A stretch of DNA of 40,776 bases from Prevotella sp. (GTDB lineage Bacteria > Bacteroidota > Bacteroidia > Bacteroidales > Bacteroidaceae), in NCBI GenBank assembly GCA_017475005.1, contig JAFVGI010000054.1, forward strand, positions 1 through 40,776, read 5' to 3'. Of the stretch, positions 1 to 9,089 are shown one piece after another. A program made the position numbers and the translations under genes. Under the pieces are notes generated by a model that saw nothing but the letters and a program-made list of their open reading frames with translations, searched no databases and was not told the DNA's origin. The first letter of the stretch is position 1. Each line of letters starts with the position of its first letter.

Positions 1-545
1 GTTGTCATGATACCGCTCTGGATAGCAGCGAAATCGTTCAGAGCCTTGGTCATAGGAGCAAGACAGTTAGTTGTACAAGAAGCTGCAGAGATAACCTTAT
101 CAGCAGGTGTCAGAGTCTTGTGGTTAACGTTGTAAACGATAGTTGGGAGGTCGTTACCTGCAGGAGCAGAGATAACAACTTTCTTTGCACCAGCTGTGAG
201 GTGTGCAGAAGCCTTCTCCTTAGATGTATAGAAACCTGTGCACTCCAAAACAACGTCTACGTCAAGCTGACCCCATGGGAGCTCAGCAGCGTTTGGAATA
301 GCATAGATAGTAATCTCCTTACCATCAACGATGATAGAGTTCTCTGTGCAGTCAACTGTGTGCTTGTTCTCACCGAACTTACCACAGAAACCACCCTGTG
401 CTGTGTCATACTTCAGCAGGTGAGCGAGCATCTTAGGACTTGTCAAGTCGTTGATAGCTACTACTTCATAACCTTCAGCCTCGAACATCTGACGGAATGC
501 GAGACGACCAATACGGCCAAAACCGTTAATTGCTACTTTTGTCAT
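1..545 (-). CDS. gap: Glyceraldehyde-3-phosphate dehydrogenase, 3' part missing
   Basis: This is the N-terminal 181 residues of a type I GAPDH, the glycolytic enzyme that oxidises glyceraldehyde-3-phosphate to 1,3-bisphosphoglycerate with NAD+. The gene is cut by the left window edge. The protein starts [14 protein letters not shown], the usual Rossmann nucleotide-binding start. The catalytic cysteine lies in SCTTNCLAP at about Cys157. The ATG at 545-543 fits the family start exactly. No reading frame problem is visible in the part present. It faces away from the upstream gene across a 166-bp AT-rich gap that holds its likely promoter, so it is probably transcribed on its own. Confidence 0.97.
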   Translation of the reverse strand, partial: MTKVAINGFGRIGRLAFRQMFEAEGYEVVAINDLTSPKMLAHLLKYDTAQGGFCGKFGENKHTVDCTENSIIVDGKEITIYAIPNAAELPWGQLDVDVVLECTGFYTSKEKASAHLTAGAKKVVISAPAGNDLPTIVYNVNHKTLTPADKVISAASCTTNCLAPMTKALNDFAAIQSGIMT

Positions 546-608
546 GTTTGTTTGAATTAAATTAATTAAAATGAAAGGTTTTTACCCTAAAATTATCTAT
601 TGTGTCCG

Positions 609-616
609 CAAAGTTA
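609..616 (-). promoter_or_regulatory. Probable gap promoter -7 box
   Basis: On the minus strand this reads TAACTTTG, matching the Bacteroidota -7 form TAnnTTTG, about 64 nt before the gap start. I see no good TTTG -33 box at the usual distance. An inverted repeat, AGGCAAA/TTTGCCT at 646-663, lies just upstream and could be an operator or a weak end signal for the preceding gene. The rest of the 546-711 gap is AT-rich with nothing else recognised. Confidence 0.45.
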
Positions 617-711
617 CACTTTTTTTTCGACATATTGCTTTCTTTAGGCAAAAATATTTGCCTTTAAGTAACAAAATATAAAAATTTTACTTTTTTTGTA
701 ATGTAGAGTGC

Positions 712-1443
712 TCATTTCGCCACATCTACATCCACACCAACGCCAAAAAGTGCGAAGTCCCCTTTCAGGGGGTCGTCAGGGAAGAATTCCCTCAGTTTTT
801 CCGTCAGCTTCATGGCAGACGACATAGAGGCTGTCTTGCAGTTTATCAGGCCCAGCCTGTTTGCTTCCTGCATCACATGAGTATCCATCGGGATGATGAG
901 AGTGCGCTTGTCAATGATATCTTTCCACAAGCCTAAATCGACAGGGGAATCGTCACGAACCATCCAACGCAGGAACATACACAGGCGCTTGCACGAAGAC
1001 TGGGTGTTCTTAGGAATTATGACCTCCACACCTCTTGCAGAGAAAAATGTCACGATTTTCTCAATAGCCTCATAGCATGTGCCTTTACCAACATAATTCT
1101 TCAGAGAGCCATAGGAGGACACCAATTCCTGCAGTGCTGACAACATCTTTTGCATTGTCGAGCAGGTATAGAGGCGATAGAAGCATTTTTCGGAATCAGG
1201 GATGTCTTTCTTGAACTGGCCACTCAGGAGCCATTCCGTTACATTGCCTTTGCTGCAGTCAAGGATAAACTGTATCTTTGGCAGGAACTGTTTTCTGGAG
1301 CCATAACTGAGGCTCGCAGCAATAAAAGCGAGGAGTTCCTGGTTGGACTCTCCCACTACCTGGTGCATAAACCAAGACGGGTCGCCAATCAGGAACTCTT
1401 CTGTTTCGTATTTGTTTGATAAGTATGTAAGGTATTCCTTCAC
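712..1443 (-). CDS. TIGR02757 (DUF2400) family protein
   Basis: This is a member of the TIGR02757/DUF2400 family, common in Bacteroidota and without an established function. The family is sometimes compared with helix-hairpin-helix DNA glycosylases. The family signature is clear in the second half: RLCMFLRWMVRDDSPVDLG followed by LIIPMDTHVMQEANRLGL. I prefer a GTG start at 1443. It lies one base after the stop of the uronate reductase gene and gives a 243-residue protein beginning VKEYLTYLSNKYETEEFL, which resembles other family starts. An ATG at 1494 would add 17 residues and overlap the upstream gene by 50 bp. Placement directly behind that stop suggests translational coupling. The role remains unknown. 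Confidence 0.85.
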   Translation of the reverse strand: MKEYLTYLSNKYETEEFLIGDPSWFMHQVVGESNQELLAFIAASLSYGSRKQFLPKIQFILDCSKGNVTEWLLSGQFKKDIPDSEKCFYRLYTCSTMQKMLSALQELVSSYGSLKNYVGKGTCYEAIEKIVTFFSARGVEVIIPKNTQSSCKRLCMFLRWMVRDDSPVDLGLWKDIIDKRTLIIPMDTHVMQEANRLGLINCKTASMSSAMKLTEKLREFFPDDPLKGDFALFGVGVDVDVAK

Positions 1444-1444
1444 C

Positions 1445-2926
1445 TTACAGTATAGACTTAACGGTTTCAAGCATTCCCTTTGACTGTATGTCATTGAGGA
1501 ATCCTACTACCATATCTGTCAGACCTGGAATCTTGTTGAGGTCACCATGCTCACCCCAAATCCAGTCAGCAGCAAGAACACCTTCTGCAACCTTCTTGGT
1601 ATCGCCAGTAGCCCACAGCTGAGTCAGCAGGTCCATAATCTTCTGGTCGTCGTTTGGAGTAATAGGAGCACCATCTGCACGAGTACCACCCTTGTAGTAT
1701 GTGATGATGGCAGCAAGACCAAGTACAAGACCCTTTGGCAGCTCACCCTTACGCTCCAGATATACCTTGACTCCTGGGAGGTCACGAGCCTGGAATTTAG
1801 GGAATGAGTTGAGCATGATACTTGTAACCTGATGGTCAACATATGGATTGTCGAAGCGCTCCAGAACGTCAGCAGCAAACTTCTGCAGCTCATCCATTGG
1901 AAGGTTAAGAGTCTGCATAAGCTCGTCATACTGTACCTTCTTGATATATGGACCAACAACCTCATGGTGCAGAGCATCACGAACGATGTTGATGCCAGAC
2001 AGATAAGCTACTGGAGAGAGAACTGTGTGAGGACCATTGAGCAGAGTAACCTTTCTCTCATGATAAGGAGCCTCAGACTCAGCAATCAGCACGTGCAGGC
2101 CTGCCTGGTCAGCAGGGAATTCCTGGCGCAGCTCTTCACAAGACATATTCTCTGGTCTCTCGATAACCCACAGGTGGAATATCTCAGCCTGAACAACGAG
2201 GTTGTCCTTATAGCCAATCTTCTGCTGTATCTCAGCGATGTCCTTACGTGGGAATCCAGGAACAATACGGTCAACGAGAGTAGCACAAACATAGTTGTAC
2301 TTTTCAAACCACTCCTTGAAGCCCTGATAGTCAGCTCCGAAGTCATCCTTCCAAAGCTCGATATACTTGCGGATGCAATCCTTCAGATGGTGACCGTTGA
2401 GGAAGATAAGCTCACAAGGCATGATGATGAGACCCTTTGAAGGATCACCATTGAATGTCTGATAGCGACGATAGAGCAGCTGCACGAGCTTACCTGGGTA
2501 AGAAGATGCAGGAGCGTCAGACAACTTACATGCTGGGTCGAAAGCAATACCAGCCTCAGTAGTATTAGAGATTACGAAACGTATCTCAGGCTGCTCAGCA
2601 AGTGCCATGTATGCCCAGTTCTGTGCGTATGGATCTATGCCACGAGAGATAACATCGATACGGTCCAACTGGTTAACAGCCTCGCCATTGAGACGTCCCT
2701 GAAGGTTTACGTGATAGAGGCAGTCCTGGCCGTTGAGCCAAGGTACCATACCCTTGTCGATAGGCTGAACAACAACTACAGAGCCGTTGAAATTTGTCTT
2801 TGCATTCATGTTCCAGATAATCCAGTCAACAAATGCACGAAGGAAGTTACCTTCACCAAACTGAATGATTTTCTCAGGTGCTACGCTCTTAGGAGCTGTC
2901 AGCTTACTTAATGATTTTAATGCCAT
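1445..2926 (-). CDS. uxaB: Tagaturonate reductase (altronate oxidoreductase)
   Basis: This 493-residue protein belongs to the polyol/mannitol dehydrogenase family and looks like tagaturonate reductase. That enzyme reduces D-tagaturonate to D-altronate with NADH during galacturonate (pectin sugar) breakdown. Supporting features are the N-terminal IIQFGEGNFLRAFVDW, the ISNTTEAGI segment, CATLVDRIVPGFPR and KVTLLNGPHTVLSPVAYL, in the order seen in UxaB. No uxaA or uxaC is in the window, so substrate specificity rests on family resemblance. Fructuronate reductase is the main alternative. The gene has its own promoter about 45 nt upstream and is followed immediately by the TIGR02757 gene. Confidence 0.88.
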   Translation of the reverse strand: MALKSLSKLTAPKSVAPEKIIQFGEGNFLRAFVDWIIWNMNAKTNFNGSVVVVQPIDKGMVPWLNGQDCLYHVNLQGRLNGEAVNQLDRIDVISRGIDPYAQNWAYMALAEQPEIRFVISNTTEAGIAFDPACKLSDAPASSYPGKLVQLLYRRYQTFNGDPSKGLIIMPCELIFLNGHHLKDCIRKYIELWKDDFGADYQGFKEWFEKYNYVCATLVDRIVPGFPRKDIAEIQQKIGYKDNLVVQAEIFHLWVIERPENMSCEELRQEFPADQAGLHVLIAESEAPYHERKVTLLNGPHTVLSPVAYLSGINIVRDALHHEVVGPYIKKVQYDELMQTLNLPMDELQKFAADVLERFDNPYVDHQVTSIMLNSFPKFQARDLPGVKVYLERKGELPKGLVLGLAAIITYYKGGTRADGAPITPNDDQKIMDLLTQLWATGDTKKVAEGVLAADWIWGEHGDLNKIPGLTDMVVGFLNDIQSKGMLETVKSIL

Positions 2927-2971
2927 TTTTGGTTAGTATTTGTAGTTAATTTTATGATGAGATTCACCCTG

Positions 2972-2979
2972 CAAAGGTA
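2972..2979 (-). promoter_or_regulatory. Promoter -7 box for uxaB
   Basis: The minus strand reads TACCTTTG, a perfect TAnnTTTG box, predicting transcription about 40 nt before the uxaB start. The matching -33 position falls inside the hisB terminator hairpin and is not a clean TTTG. Confidence 0.6.
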
Positions 2980-2980
2980 G

Positions 2981-3021
2981 CAAAAAAAAGTGAAACAGGG
3001 AAAATGCGCCCTTGTTTCACT
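2981..3021 (-). terminator. Rho-independent terminator after hisB
   Basis: AGTGAAACAGGG (2989-3000) pairs with CCCTTGTTTCACT (3009-3021), leaving one bulged base and an 8-nt loop. On the minus strand it is followed by a run of eight T (plus-strand A at 2982-2989). It lies 23 bp past the hisB stop. Confidence 0.85.
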
Positions 3022-3043
3022 TGATATTTATCATTTTTTAACT

Positions 3044-4111
3044 CTAAAGCGTTCCTTTTGTAGAAGGCAGCTGATAGTGGTATATGTCTCTCTTCACTGC
3101 CATTCTGATGCTTCTTGCAAAGGCTTTGAAGATACCTTCTATCTTATGGTGTTCATTATCTCCTTCCGCCTTGATGTTAAGGTTCATCTTTGAGGCATCA
3201 CTGACACTCTTGAAGAAATGCAGGAACATCTCTGTTGGCATCTCGCCAATCTTCTCACGCTTAAATTCCGCATCCCATACGAGCCAAGGACGTCCTCCGA
3301 AGTCGAGAGCCACCTGACACAGACAGTCATCCATAGGCAAGGAATATCCATAACGTTCTATGCCGCGTTTCTCACCAAGAGCCTTCAGGATACACTCTCC
3401 GAGTACTATGCCAGTATCTTCTATGGAATGGTGTTCGTCAACATTCAGGTCGCCATTGCAGCGAACATAGAGGTCCATCATTCCGTGTCTGCCAATCTGT
3501 TCCAGCATATGGTCGAAGAAGCCCAGTCCTGTCTCGATGTCACACTTTCCTGTGCCATCAAGATTCAGGCGGACAGTGATATCCGTCTCCTTTGTCTTAC
3601 GGGAAATCTCAACGATACGCTCTCCTGCAAAGAGCAGTTCTGCTGTCTTTTCCCAAGAGTTCTCATCCTTTATACAGAGGAACTTACACCCAAGATTCTG
3701 CGCCAGTTTCTCGTCACTTTCCCTGTCACCGATGACAAAGGAATTGGCAAGGTCATACTCAGGATTGTTGATGTATTTTCCAAGCAATCCTGTTCCAGGC
3801 TTTCTGTTGGGATGATTGTCCTCTGGGAAATGGTCGTCTATCAGGATATCGTCAAACTCTATCCCCTCACCCTTGAGAGTCTTGAGGATAAAGTTATGAA
3901 CAGGCCAGAAGGTCTCTTCGGGGAAAGACTCTGTGCCGAGTCCATCCTGATTGCTTACCATGACAAATTCGAAATCGAGGTTTTTGCGTATGAAGGAAAG
4001 GTTACGGAACACCCCTTCAACAAACTCCAGTTTCTCGAAGCTGTCTATCTGCTCGTCAGCAGGTTCCTTAATCAGAGTACCATCTCTGTCTATGAATAAA
4101 ACTCTTTTCAT
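3044..4111 (-). CDS. hisB: Bifunctional histidinol-phosphatase / imidazoleglycerol-phosphate dehydratase
   Basis: This 355-residue protein joins two steps of histidine synthesis. Residues about 1-165 are a HAD-type histidinol-phosphate phosphatase. The nucleophile motif is in [22 protein letters not shown] sits mid-domain and [17 protein letters not shown] is the metal-binding end. Residues about 168-355 are imidazoleglycerol-phosphate dehydratase, with the metal-binding histidines in [25 protein letters not shown] and [14 protein letters not shown]. The ATG at 4111 overlaps the upstream stop as ATGA and starts exactly at [12 protein letters not shown] longer open frame reaching 4195 lies inside the neighbouring gene and is rejected. 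No other his gene is in the window. Confidence 0.97.
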   Translation of the reverse strand: MKRVLFIDRDGTLIKEPADEQIDSFEKLEFVEGVFRNLSFIRKNLDFEFVMVSNQDGLGTESFPEETFWPVHNFILKTLKGEGIEFDDILIDDHFPEDNHPNRKPGTGLLGKYINNPEYDLANSFVIGDRESDEKLAQNLGCKFLCIKDENSWEKTAELLFAGERIVEISRKTKETDITVRLNLDGTGKCDIETGLGFFDHMLEQIGRHGMMDLYVRCNGDLNVDEHHSIEDTGIVLGECILKALGEKRGIERYGYSLPMDDCLCQVALDFGGRPWLVWDAEFKREKIGEMPTEMFLHFFKSVSDASKMNLNIKAEGDNEHHKIEGIFKAFARSIRMAVKRDIYHYQLPSTKGTL

Positions 4112-4839
4112 TTCTCTCTTGTCTTCAAGTCTCCGTAGAGGTATAACAATGTTGTCTGATGTGCAACAGAAATCAACAGTATAACGGCATAGCACAATGT
4201 GCAGGCAATAAGCATAGTGGCATACCCGGAATCAGGAATGAGAGCCTGGTCACCAAAGTTTATCTTGCCCTCTATGCTGCTGAGATATGCTGACGTTGCA
4301 ACAGTGTAAGGCATCATGAGCAGAAGGTTTACCACGCAGAGTATCAGTCCGCTCAACAGTACCACACCAAGTATCTTGCCCCAATGGTTCCAGCCTTTCT
4401 TAATGGTCTGCTTAAAGGAAATCTTTTCCCACTTGTCCTTCATAATCCACGAATAGAGCGGGAAGAAGAATGGTGTCCAGACAAGCCACAGGAAGAGTGA
4501 ACTTTTAAGTCCCAGAACAACAATATTCGATGTCTTGTCCTTCTCTTTACCACTCATTCTGCAGAACATCAGGTACAGGCGTCCTTGTGCAAGTATTGAC
4601 AGCAGTATAACGATGCCGAATGCCGTAAGTCCTACATATACATATTCCATCTGTACCTCAGTATTAGCCTGATCAGCCACATTGAGGTATATAGAACACG
4701 CGTTGACGACAGCATACAGAAGGGCACACACCACATACCAAGGTGACATTATCTTTATCACCTTCCAGAGGTTCTTGCCCAGGAATCCCCATCCTTCAGC
4801 AATACATCTCGCATATGAACGCTCTCTATACAGTTCCAT
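4108..4839 (-). CDS. Integral membrane protein of unknown function
   Basis: I do not recognise this 243-residue protein. It has about five hydrophobic segments, near residues 27-52, 66-92, 108-132, 155-178 and 205-235, joined by short charged loops. It has no signal peptide and no catalytic motif that I can identify. Its layout resembles the loosely defined bacterial membrane proteins with glycerophosphoryl-diester-phosphodiesterase-like membrane domains, but that is only a guess. Its start lies 34 bp after the valS stop, across an array of 7-bp repeats. Its stop overlaps the hisB start by four bases. It is therefore probably cotranscribed with both, although neither neighbour suggests a function. 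Confidence 0.8.
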   Translation of the reverse strand: MELYRERSYARCIAEGWGFLGKNLWKVIKIMSPWYVVCALLYAVVNACSIYLNVADQANTEVQMEYVYVGLTAFGIVILLSILAQGRLYLMFCRMSGKEKDKTSNIVVLGLKSSLFLWLVWTPFFFPLYSWIMKDKWEKISFKQTIKKGWNHWGKILGVVLLSGLILCVVNLLLMMPYTVATSAYLSSIEGKINFGDQALIPDSGYATMLIACTLCYAVILLISVAHQTTLLYLYGDLKTREK

Positions 4840-4840
4840 A

Positions 4841-4882
4841 ACTCTTCACTTTTCATTCTTCATTCTTCACTCTTCACTTTTT
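4841..4882 (-). repeat. Heptanucleotide array at the valS / membrane-protein junction
   Basis: There are six 7-bp units (ACTCTTC, ACTTTTC, ATTCTTC, ATTCTTC, ACTCTTC, ACTTTTT on the plus strand). The array fills the gap completely, and the valS stop TGA at 4876-4874 is inside it. It ends one base before the next ATG. The mRNA-sense unit is GAAGAGT or GAAGAAT. Confidence 0.85.
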
Positions 4883-7594
4883 GAGTGAAGCAATCGTTTC
4901 TTTCAGAGTTGCAATCTTTTCGTTAGAGTCAGAGAGTTTCTTTCTCTCGAGTGCCACAACCTGCTCTGGTGCATTGGCAACGAAGCGCTCATTGCTGAGT
5001 TTCTTCTGAATGCCCATAACAAATCCTTCGAGGTGCTTCAGTTCTGCCTCTGCCTTTGCTATCTCAGCCTCCACATCAATGAGGTCTCCAACAGGAATGG
5101 CAAATTCGCGGGTACCAATCATGAATGAAGATGTAGCATCGCTCTTCTGTGCCACATACTTCACCTCCTTCAGGCCAGCCATCTTCTTGATGATAGCTCC
5201 GAGGGCCTCATTCTTGGTCACTACTGCATCGTCATCACCACTGACAACGACTTCGAGTGTCAAGAGCTCACGCTGTCCGATATTCTTTGTCTGGCGAACG
5301 CCACGAACACCTGATATTATCTGCTTTGCATCCTCAAAGAGTGGCAGGAGAGCCTTCTCTTCCTTGCTCATAGCATCGAGGTTGAAGACATCAACCATCA
5401 ACGACTCACCGTCCTTGCGCTCAGCAATATGCTGCCACAGCTCTTCTGTGATGAATGGCATGAAAGGATGTATGATGTGCAGCAGTTTGTCGAATATCTG
5501 CAAAGTCTCATCATAGGTAGTCTTGTCGATAGGCTGCTGGTATGCAGGCTTTATCATCTCAAGATACCATCCTGAGAAGTCGTCAGTGAAGAGTTTGAAG
5601 GCACACATCAGGGCATCGTTGAGACGATACTTTGAGAAGTGATCGTTTATCTCTGCATAGACAGCCTTTATCCTGGCATTCATCCATACAACAGAATTGG
5701 CATTGCTCTCTTCCTGCTTTGCATCAACAGTCTCCCATCTCTGTACAAGACGGAAAGCGTTCCACATCTTATTACAGAATGCCATACCCTGTGCACAGAG
5801 TGCATCATCATAGAGGATGTCATTTCCTGCCGGTGCAGCAAGCATCATACCCATGCGGACGCCGTCGGCACCATACTTTTCAATGAGGTCGAGTGGATCA
5901 GGAGAGTTGCCCAGTGACTTACTCATCTTGCGTCCGAGCTTGTCGCGTACTATACCAGTGAAATATACATTCTTGAAAGGTATCTCATGCTGATATTCAC
6001 AGCCAGCCATTATCATTCTTGCTACCCAGAAGAAGATGATATCAGGACCTGTTACAAGGTCGCTTGTTGGATAGTAATAGTTTATCTCTTCATTGCCCGG
6101 GTTGTTGATACCATCAAAGAGTGATATAGGCCACAGCCATGATGAGAACCATGTATCGAGGGCATCCTCGTCACGGCGAAGCATATCCATCGTGATGTCC
6201 TTGCCGTATTTCTCCTGTGCCTTCTCCAGAGCCTCCTCCGGTGTCAGGGCAACTACGAACTTTTCTTCGTTTTCGTTTTGGTTTTGGTTTTCGTTCACGA
6301 AGTACGCAGGAATGCGATGTCCCCACCACAGCTGACGTGAGATACACCAGTCCTGAATGTTCTCAAGCCAGTTCTTGTATGTTGTAACATACTTTGACGG
6401 ATAGAACTTCAGTCTTCCTTCGAGTACTGGTGGCAAAGCGATGTCTGCCATATGCTTCATGCTCAGGAACCACTGCTTACAGAGACGTGGCTCCACGGCA
6501 GTATCCTGGTTGCGCTCTGAATAGCCCACCTTATTATCATAATCCTCTATGCGCTCCAGTAGGCCGGCCTTTTCGAGGTCTATGGCAATCTGCTTGCGGA
6601 CATCCATTCTGTCCTGTCCTACATACAGACCTCCAGCCTCAGAGATAGTGCCGTCAGGATTGAAGATATCTATTGTCTCGAGGTTGTGTATCTTACCCAA
6701 GTTATAGTCGTTCACGTCGTGAGCAGGAGTAACCTTCAGACAGCCTGTACCAAACTCTATGTCTACATATCTGTCCTCTATTACAGGAATTACCCTGTTT
6801 ACCAGAGGAACGATTACCTTGTGTCCCTTGAGCCACTGGTTCTTCGGGTCTTTTGGGTTGATACACATTGCGGTATCGCCCATGATGGTCTCAGGACGTG
6901 TTGTAGCAACTACGGCATAGTAGCCCTTCTCGTCCTTGTGAACGACATCCTCATCGCCTATGGTTATTTGGCTGTCGTCAGCAACATAGTACTTCAGGTG
7001 ATAGAGCTTTGACTTCTCCTCATGGTATATCACCTCTTCTGTAGAAAGCACTGTCTGTGCCTTTGGGTCCCAGTTCACCATACGCAAGCCACGATAGATG
7101 TAGCCCTTGTTATAAAGGTCCACAAACACCTTCATGACAGACTCTGAACGTATCTCGTCCATAGTGAATGCTGTTCTGTCCCAATCGCAAGAGGCACCCA
7201 GTTTGCGCAGCTGCTTGAGGATGATGCCGCCATGCTCTTCCTTCCAAGCCCATGCATGCTTCAGGAACTCCTCACGGGTGAGGTCGCTCTTCTTGATGCC
7301 TTCCTTTGCCAGCTTGGCAACCACCTTTGCCTCTGTAGCAATAGAAGCATGGTCAGTGCCAGGCACCCAACAAGCATTCTTCCCGTCAAGACGAGCCTTA
7401 CGAATAAGGATATCCTGAATCGTATTGTTGAGCATATGTCCCATATGCAGGACACCTGTCACATTTGGTGGTGGGATAACTATAGTGTAAGGCTCCCTGC
7501 TGTCTGGTTTAGAAGCAAAGAGCTTATTGTCCATCCAATACTGATACCATCTCGACTCCACCTCCTGTGGAGAATACTTAGTTGCTAATTCCAT
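4874..7594 (-). CDS. valS: Valyl-tRNA synthetase
   Basis: This is a class I aminoacyl-tRNA synthetase that charges tRNA-Val, 906 residues long. The HIGH-type motif is HMGHM in [17 protein letters not shown] (about residue 50) and KMSKS is in [15 protein letters not shown] (about residue 553). The CP1 editing domain lies between them ([15 protein letters not shown]). The C-terminal 70 residues are a predicted coiled-coil arm rich in E, K and L. An Asn/Gln/Glu-rich insert near residues 432-444 is encoded by six hexanucleotide repeats and looks like a tolerated surface loop. The stop codon is formed within a 7-bp repeat array. The gene probably leads a transcript continuing into the membrane protein and hisB. 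Confidence 0.98.
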   Translation of the reverse strand: MELATKYSPQEVESRWYQYWMDNKLFASKPDSREPYTIVIPPPNVTGVLHMGHMLNNTIQDILIRKARLDGKNACWVPGTDHASIATEAKVVAKLAKEGIKKSDLTREEFLKHAWAWKEEHGGIILKQLRKLGASCDWDRTAFTMDEIRSESVMKVFVDLYNKGYIYRGLRMVNWDPKAQTVLSTEEVIYHEEKSKLYHLKYYVADDSQITIGDEDVVHKDEKGYYAVVATTRPETIMGDTAMCINPKDPKNQWLKGHKVIVPLVNRVIPVIEDRYVDIEFGTGCLKVTPAHDVNDYNLGKIHNLETIDIFNPDGTISEAGGLYVGQDRMDVRKQIAIDLEKAGLLERIEDYDNKVGYSERNQDTAVEPRLCKQWFLSMKHMADIALPPVLEGRLKFYPSKYVTTYKNWLENIQDWCISRQLWWGHRIPAYFVNENQNQNENEEKFVVALTPEEALEKAQEKYGKDITMDMLRRDEDALDTWFSSWLWPISLFDGINNPGNEEINYYYPTSDLVTGPDIIFFWVARMIMAGCEYQHEIPFKNVYFTGIVRDKLGRKMSKSLGNSPDPLDLIEKYGADGVRMGMMLAAPAGNDILYDDALCAQGMAFCNKMWNAFRLVQRWETVDAKQEESNANSVVWMNARIKAVYAEINDHFSKYRLNDALMCAFKLFTDDFSGWYLEMIKPAYQQPIDKTTYDETLQIFDKLLHIIHPFMPFITEELWQHIAERKDGESLMVDVFNLDAMSKEEKALLPLFEDAKQIISGVRGVRQTKNIGQRELLTLEVVVSGDDDAVVTKNEALGAIIKKMAGLKEVKYVAQKSDATSSFMIGTREFAIPVGDLIDVEAEIAKAEAELKHLEGFVMGIQKKLSNERFVANAPEQVVALERKKLSDSNEKIATLKETIASLKK
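6264..6299 (-). repeat. Hexanucleotide repeat inside valS coding sequence
   Basis: Six hexamers occur in a row: TCTTCG, TTTTCG, TTTTGG, TTTTGG, TTTTCG, TTCACG on the plus strand. They encode the loop [12 protein letters not shown]. The same TTTTCG unit recurs before panB at 14421-14455. Six-bp units keep the frame. Confidence 0.75.
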
Positions 7595-7642
7595 TTATCT
7601 TGATCTTGTTCTTGTTTTCGTACGAAGTTTCGTTCTCTCCCA

Positions 7643-7677
7643 CTCTAAACTATAAACTCTAAACTATAAACTATAAA
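7643..7677 (-). repeat. Heptanucleotide array between glucosaminidase gene and valS
   Basis: Five 7-bp units are present (CTCTAAA or CTATAAA on the plus strand; TTTAGAG or TTTATAG in the sense of the flanking genes). The array occupies the downstream edge of the glucosaminidase gene, which stops at 7683, and lies about 50 bp before the valS start. Confidence 0.85.
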
Positions 7678-7682
7678 CTTTA

Positions 7683-8591
7683 TTAATACACTCTCAGCCT
7701 ATCTCCCGGCCTTGGCATATAGTCATACGGCAGTTGGTTCTTCTTGTAGAGGTCCTTCAGGCGAATGCCGTAGAGCTGCGCTATGTCATAGAGGCTTTCG
7801 TTAGCCCTCACCACGTGCGGCTGGCCCTTATACATCTTCTCAGCTTTAGAGCGTTTCTTCTCCATATATACTATATCGCCCTTGCTCAGCACATCCTTCT
7901 TGTTGCGCTCGTTATACTTTGCCAGTTTGCGATAGCTCACGCCCACCTCCTTCGACAGCGACTTGAATGTCTCTCCGCCATTTGCCACGAGGTAGTAGTT
8001 CTTGTTGCGATAGTATATGCGATGACTTGCATAATGCCCTGAAGTATTGGCACCAGAGTGTGAAGCAAGAAACCTGTCATATGTCTTGGCATAGTCATAT
8101 TCATAAAGCCCATACAGTTCTATGATATCTATCAGCTGGTCAGCATATCTCGGGTTTGTGGCATATCCGCATGCTTTCAAACCTCTCGCCCACCCTTTGT
8201 AGTCCGTTGTCTTCAGGCTGAAGAGCGACTGGTATCTTGGACGCAGCAGAAACTTACTATGGTCCTCAAAACTCTCGCGCGCATTGTCATAAACCCTGAA
8301 GCAGTCGTCCTTTATGTCATCATCCTTATAGAAGCGCCTTCCTGTCCATTCATTATGGCACTTGATGCCGAAATGGTTATTTGATGAAACCGTCAGCAGG
8401 CTCTTTCCTGCGCCACTCTCAAGAAGTCCCTGTGCCAAGGTGATAGAAGCAGGTATATGATGTCTCATCATCTGCTCTATTGCTATGTCCTTATACCTAT
8501 TTATATAGTCTTCGTAGGCGCTGTTTCTCCTTTGTGCCATAGAAGTAATGGTACAAAGCAGAATTACGAAATATAATAATAATCTTTTCAT
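7683..8591 (-). CDS. Secreted glucosaminidase with two LysM domains
   Basis: This 302-residue protein has a signal peptide (residues 1-19, ending TSMA-Q). A glucosaminidase domain of the FlgJ/Atl type follows at about 25-170. The probable catalytic glutamate is Glu58 in TLAQGLLESGAG, followed by NNHFGIKCHNEW and the domain-end motif GYATNPRYADQLIDIIELYGL. Two LysM peptidoglycan-binding modules follow near 199-245 and 258-302. Such proteins cleave the glycan strands of peptidoglycan in the periplasm or at the surface, in growth or cell separation. The predicted tRNA terminator lies upstream, so it may need its own promoter, which I could not pick out. A small hairpin, CGGT/ACCG, sits just before the start. 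Confidence 0.93.
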   Translation of the reverse strand: MKRLLLYFVILLCTITSMAQRRNSAYEDYINRYKDIAIEQMMRHHIPASITLAQGLLESGAGKSLLTVSSNNHFGIKCHNEWTGRRFYKDDDIKDDCFRVYDNARESFEDHSKFLLRPRYQSLFSLKTTDYKGWARGLKACGYATNPRYADQLIDIIELYGLYEYDYAKTYDRFLASHSGANTSGHYASHRIYYRNKNYYLVANGGETFKSLSKEVGVSYRKLAKYNERNKKDVLSKGDIVYMEKKRSKAEKMYKGQPHVVRANESLYDIAQLYGIRLKDLYKKNQLPYDYMPRPGDRLRVY

Positions 8592-8630
8592 AAAAAAGAA
8601 AAACGGTGAAAACCGAACGCAGAGTCAAAA

Positions 8631-8677
8631 TCGCTTTTGAACTATGCTAAGGCGCATCCCGTTTTGCGCAAAAGCGA
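8631..8677 (-). terminator. Probable terminator of the tRNA transcript
   Basis: TCGCTTTTG (8631-8639) pairs perfectly with CAAAAGCGA (8669-8677), with a shorter nested stem (GCGCA/TGCGC). On the minus strand it is followed by TTTTGACT. It lies about 40 bp past tRNA-Glu. Between them is an 11-bp direct repeat, ACCGTTGTGGT, at 8692 and 8708. Confidence 0.6.
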
Positions 8678-8714
8678 AAAAACGGTGCTCAACCGTTGTG
8701 GTCGAACACCGTTG

Positions 8715-8790
8715 TGGTAGTGGGTACGGGAGTCGAACCCGTGTACCCGGCGTGAGAGGCCGGTATCCTAGGCCACTAGATGAACCCACC
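8715..8790 (-). tRNA. tRNA-Glu (anticodon CTC)
   Basis: The cloverleaf is complete. The acceptor GGTGGGT pairs with ACCCACT (one G-U). The D-arm region is ATCTAGTGGCCTAGGAT. The anticodon stem is CCGGC/GCCGG with loop CTCTCAC, giving anticodon CTC. The T-arm is ACGGG/CCCGT with loop TTCGACT. The CCA end is encoded at 8717-8715. The sequence around positions 8-13 is typical of bacterial tRNA-Glu. CTC reads GAG only, so a TTC isoacceptor must be encoded elsewhere. Confidence 0.95.
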
Positions 8791-8818
8791 GTCTTCGCGT
8801 GCTTTCTTAAAACAGGCG

Positions 8819-8905
8819 CGGAAGGTGGGGGATTCGAACCCCCGGTACGGTAACCCGCACGTCAGTTTAGCAAACTGGTGGTTTCAGCCACTCACCCAAC
8901 CTTCC
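8819..8905 (-). tRNA. tRNA-Ser (anticodon GCT)
   Basis: This is a class II tRNA with a long variable arm. The acceptor GGAAGGT pairs with ACCTTCC. The anticodon loop TGCTAAA gives anticodon GCT, reading AGC and AGU. The variable arm is built from GTGCGGG and CCGTAC. The T-arm GGGGG/CCCCC has loop TTCGAAT. No CCA is encoded after the discriminator G, unlike the tRNA-Glu next to it. The two tRNAs are 28 bp apart and share one promoter. Confidence 0.95.
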
Positions 8906-8956
8906 TCAGCTTGGAATGGGTTGTCAAACCGACACCTTGTTTTTCAAAAGCGAGTG

Positions 8957-8988
8957 CAAAGGTACAAATAAATTTTTACACTAACAAA
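8957..8988 (-). promoter_or_regulatory. Promoter of the tRNA-Ser/tRNA-Glu transcript
   Basis: On the minus strand TTTG (8988-8985) is followed after 20 nt by TACCTTTG (8964-8957), a textbook Bacteroidota promoter. Transcription would begin about 45 nt before tRNA-Ser. Confidence 0.75.
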
Positions 8989-9089
8989 TTTTTTTGCATT
9001 TTTTTTCAAATAATCTTCATCTTTCCCCTTTTCGGAGGCAGATTTAGGGTGCCCTCTTTGTTCTGTTCTGTTCAGCGCTCTTTCCCTTC

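Noticed and set aside
120-560. 146-residue plus-strand ORF
   Set aside because: It is antisense to gap, whose protein motifs are unmistakable on the minus strand.
4112-4195. N-terminal extension of HisB
   Set aside because: The extra 28 residues lie inside the membrane-protein gene, and the HAD domain begins at the ATG at 4111.
6264-6299. Frameshift or damage in valS
   Set aside because: The hexamer insert keeps the frame and the downstream KMSKS and coiled-coil regions are intact.
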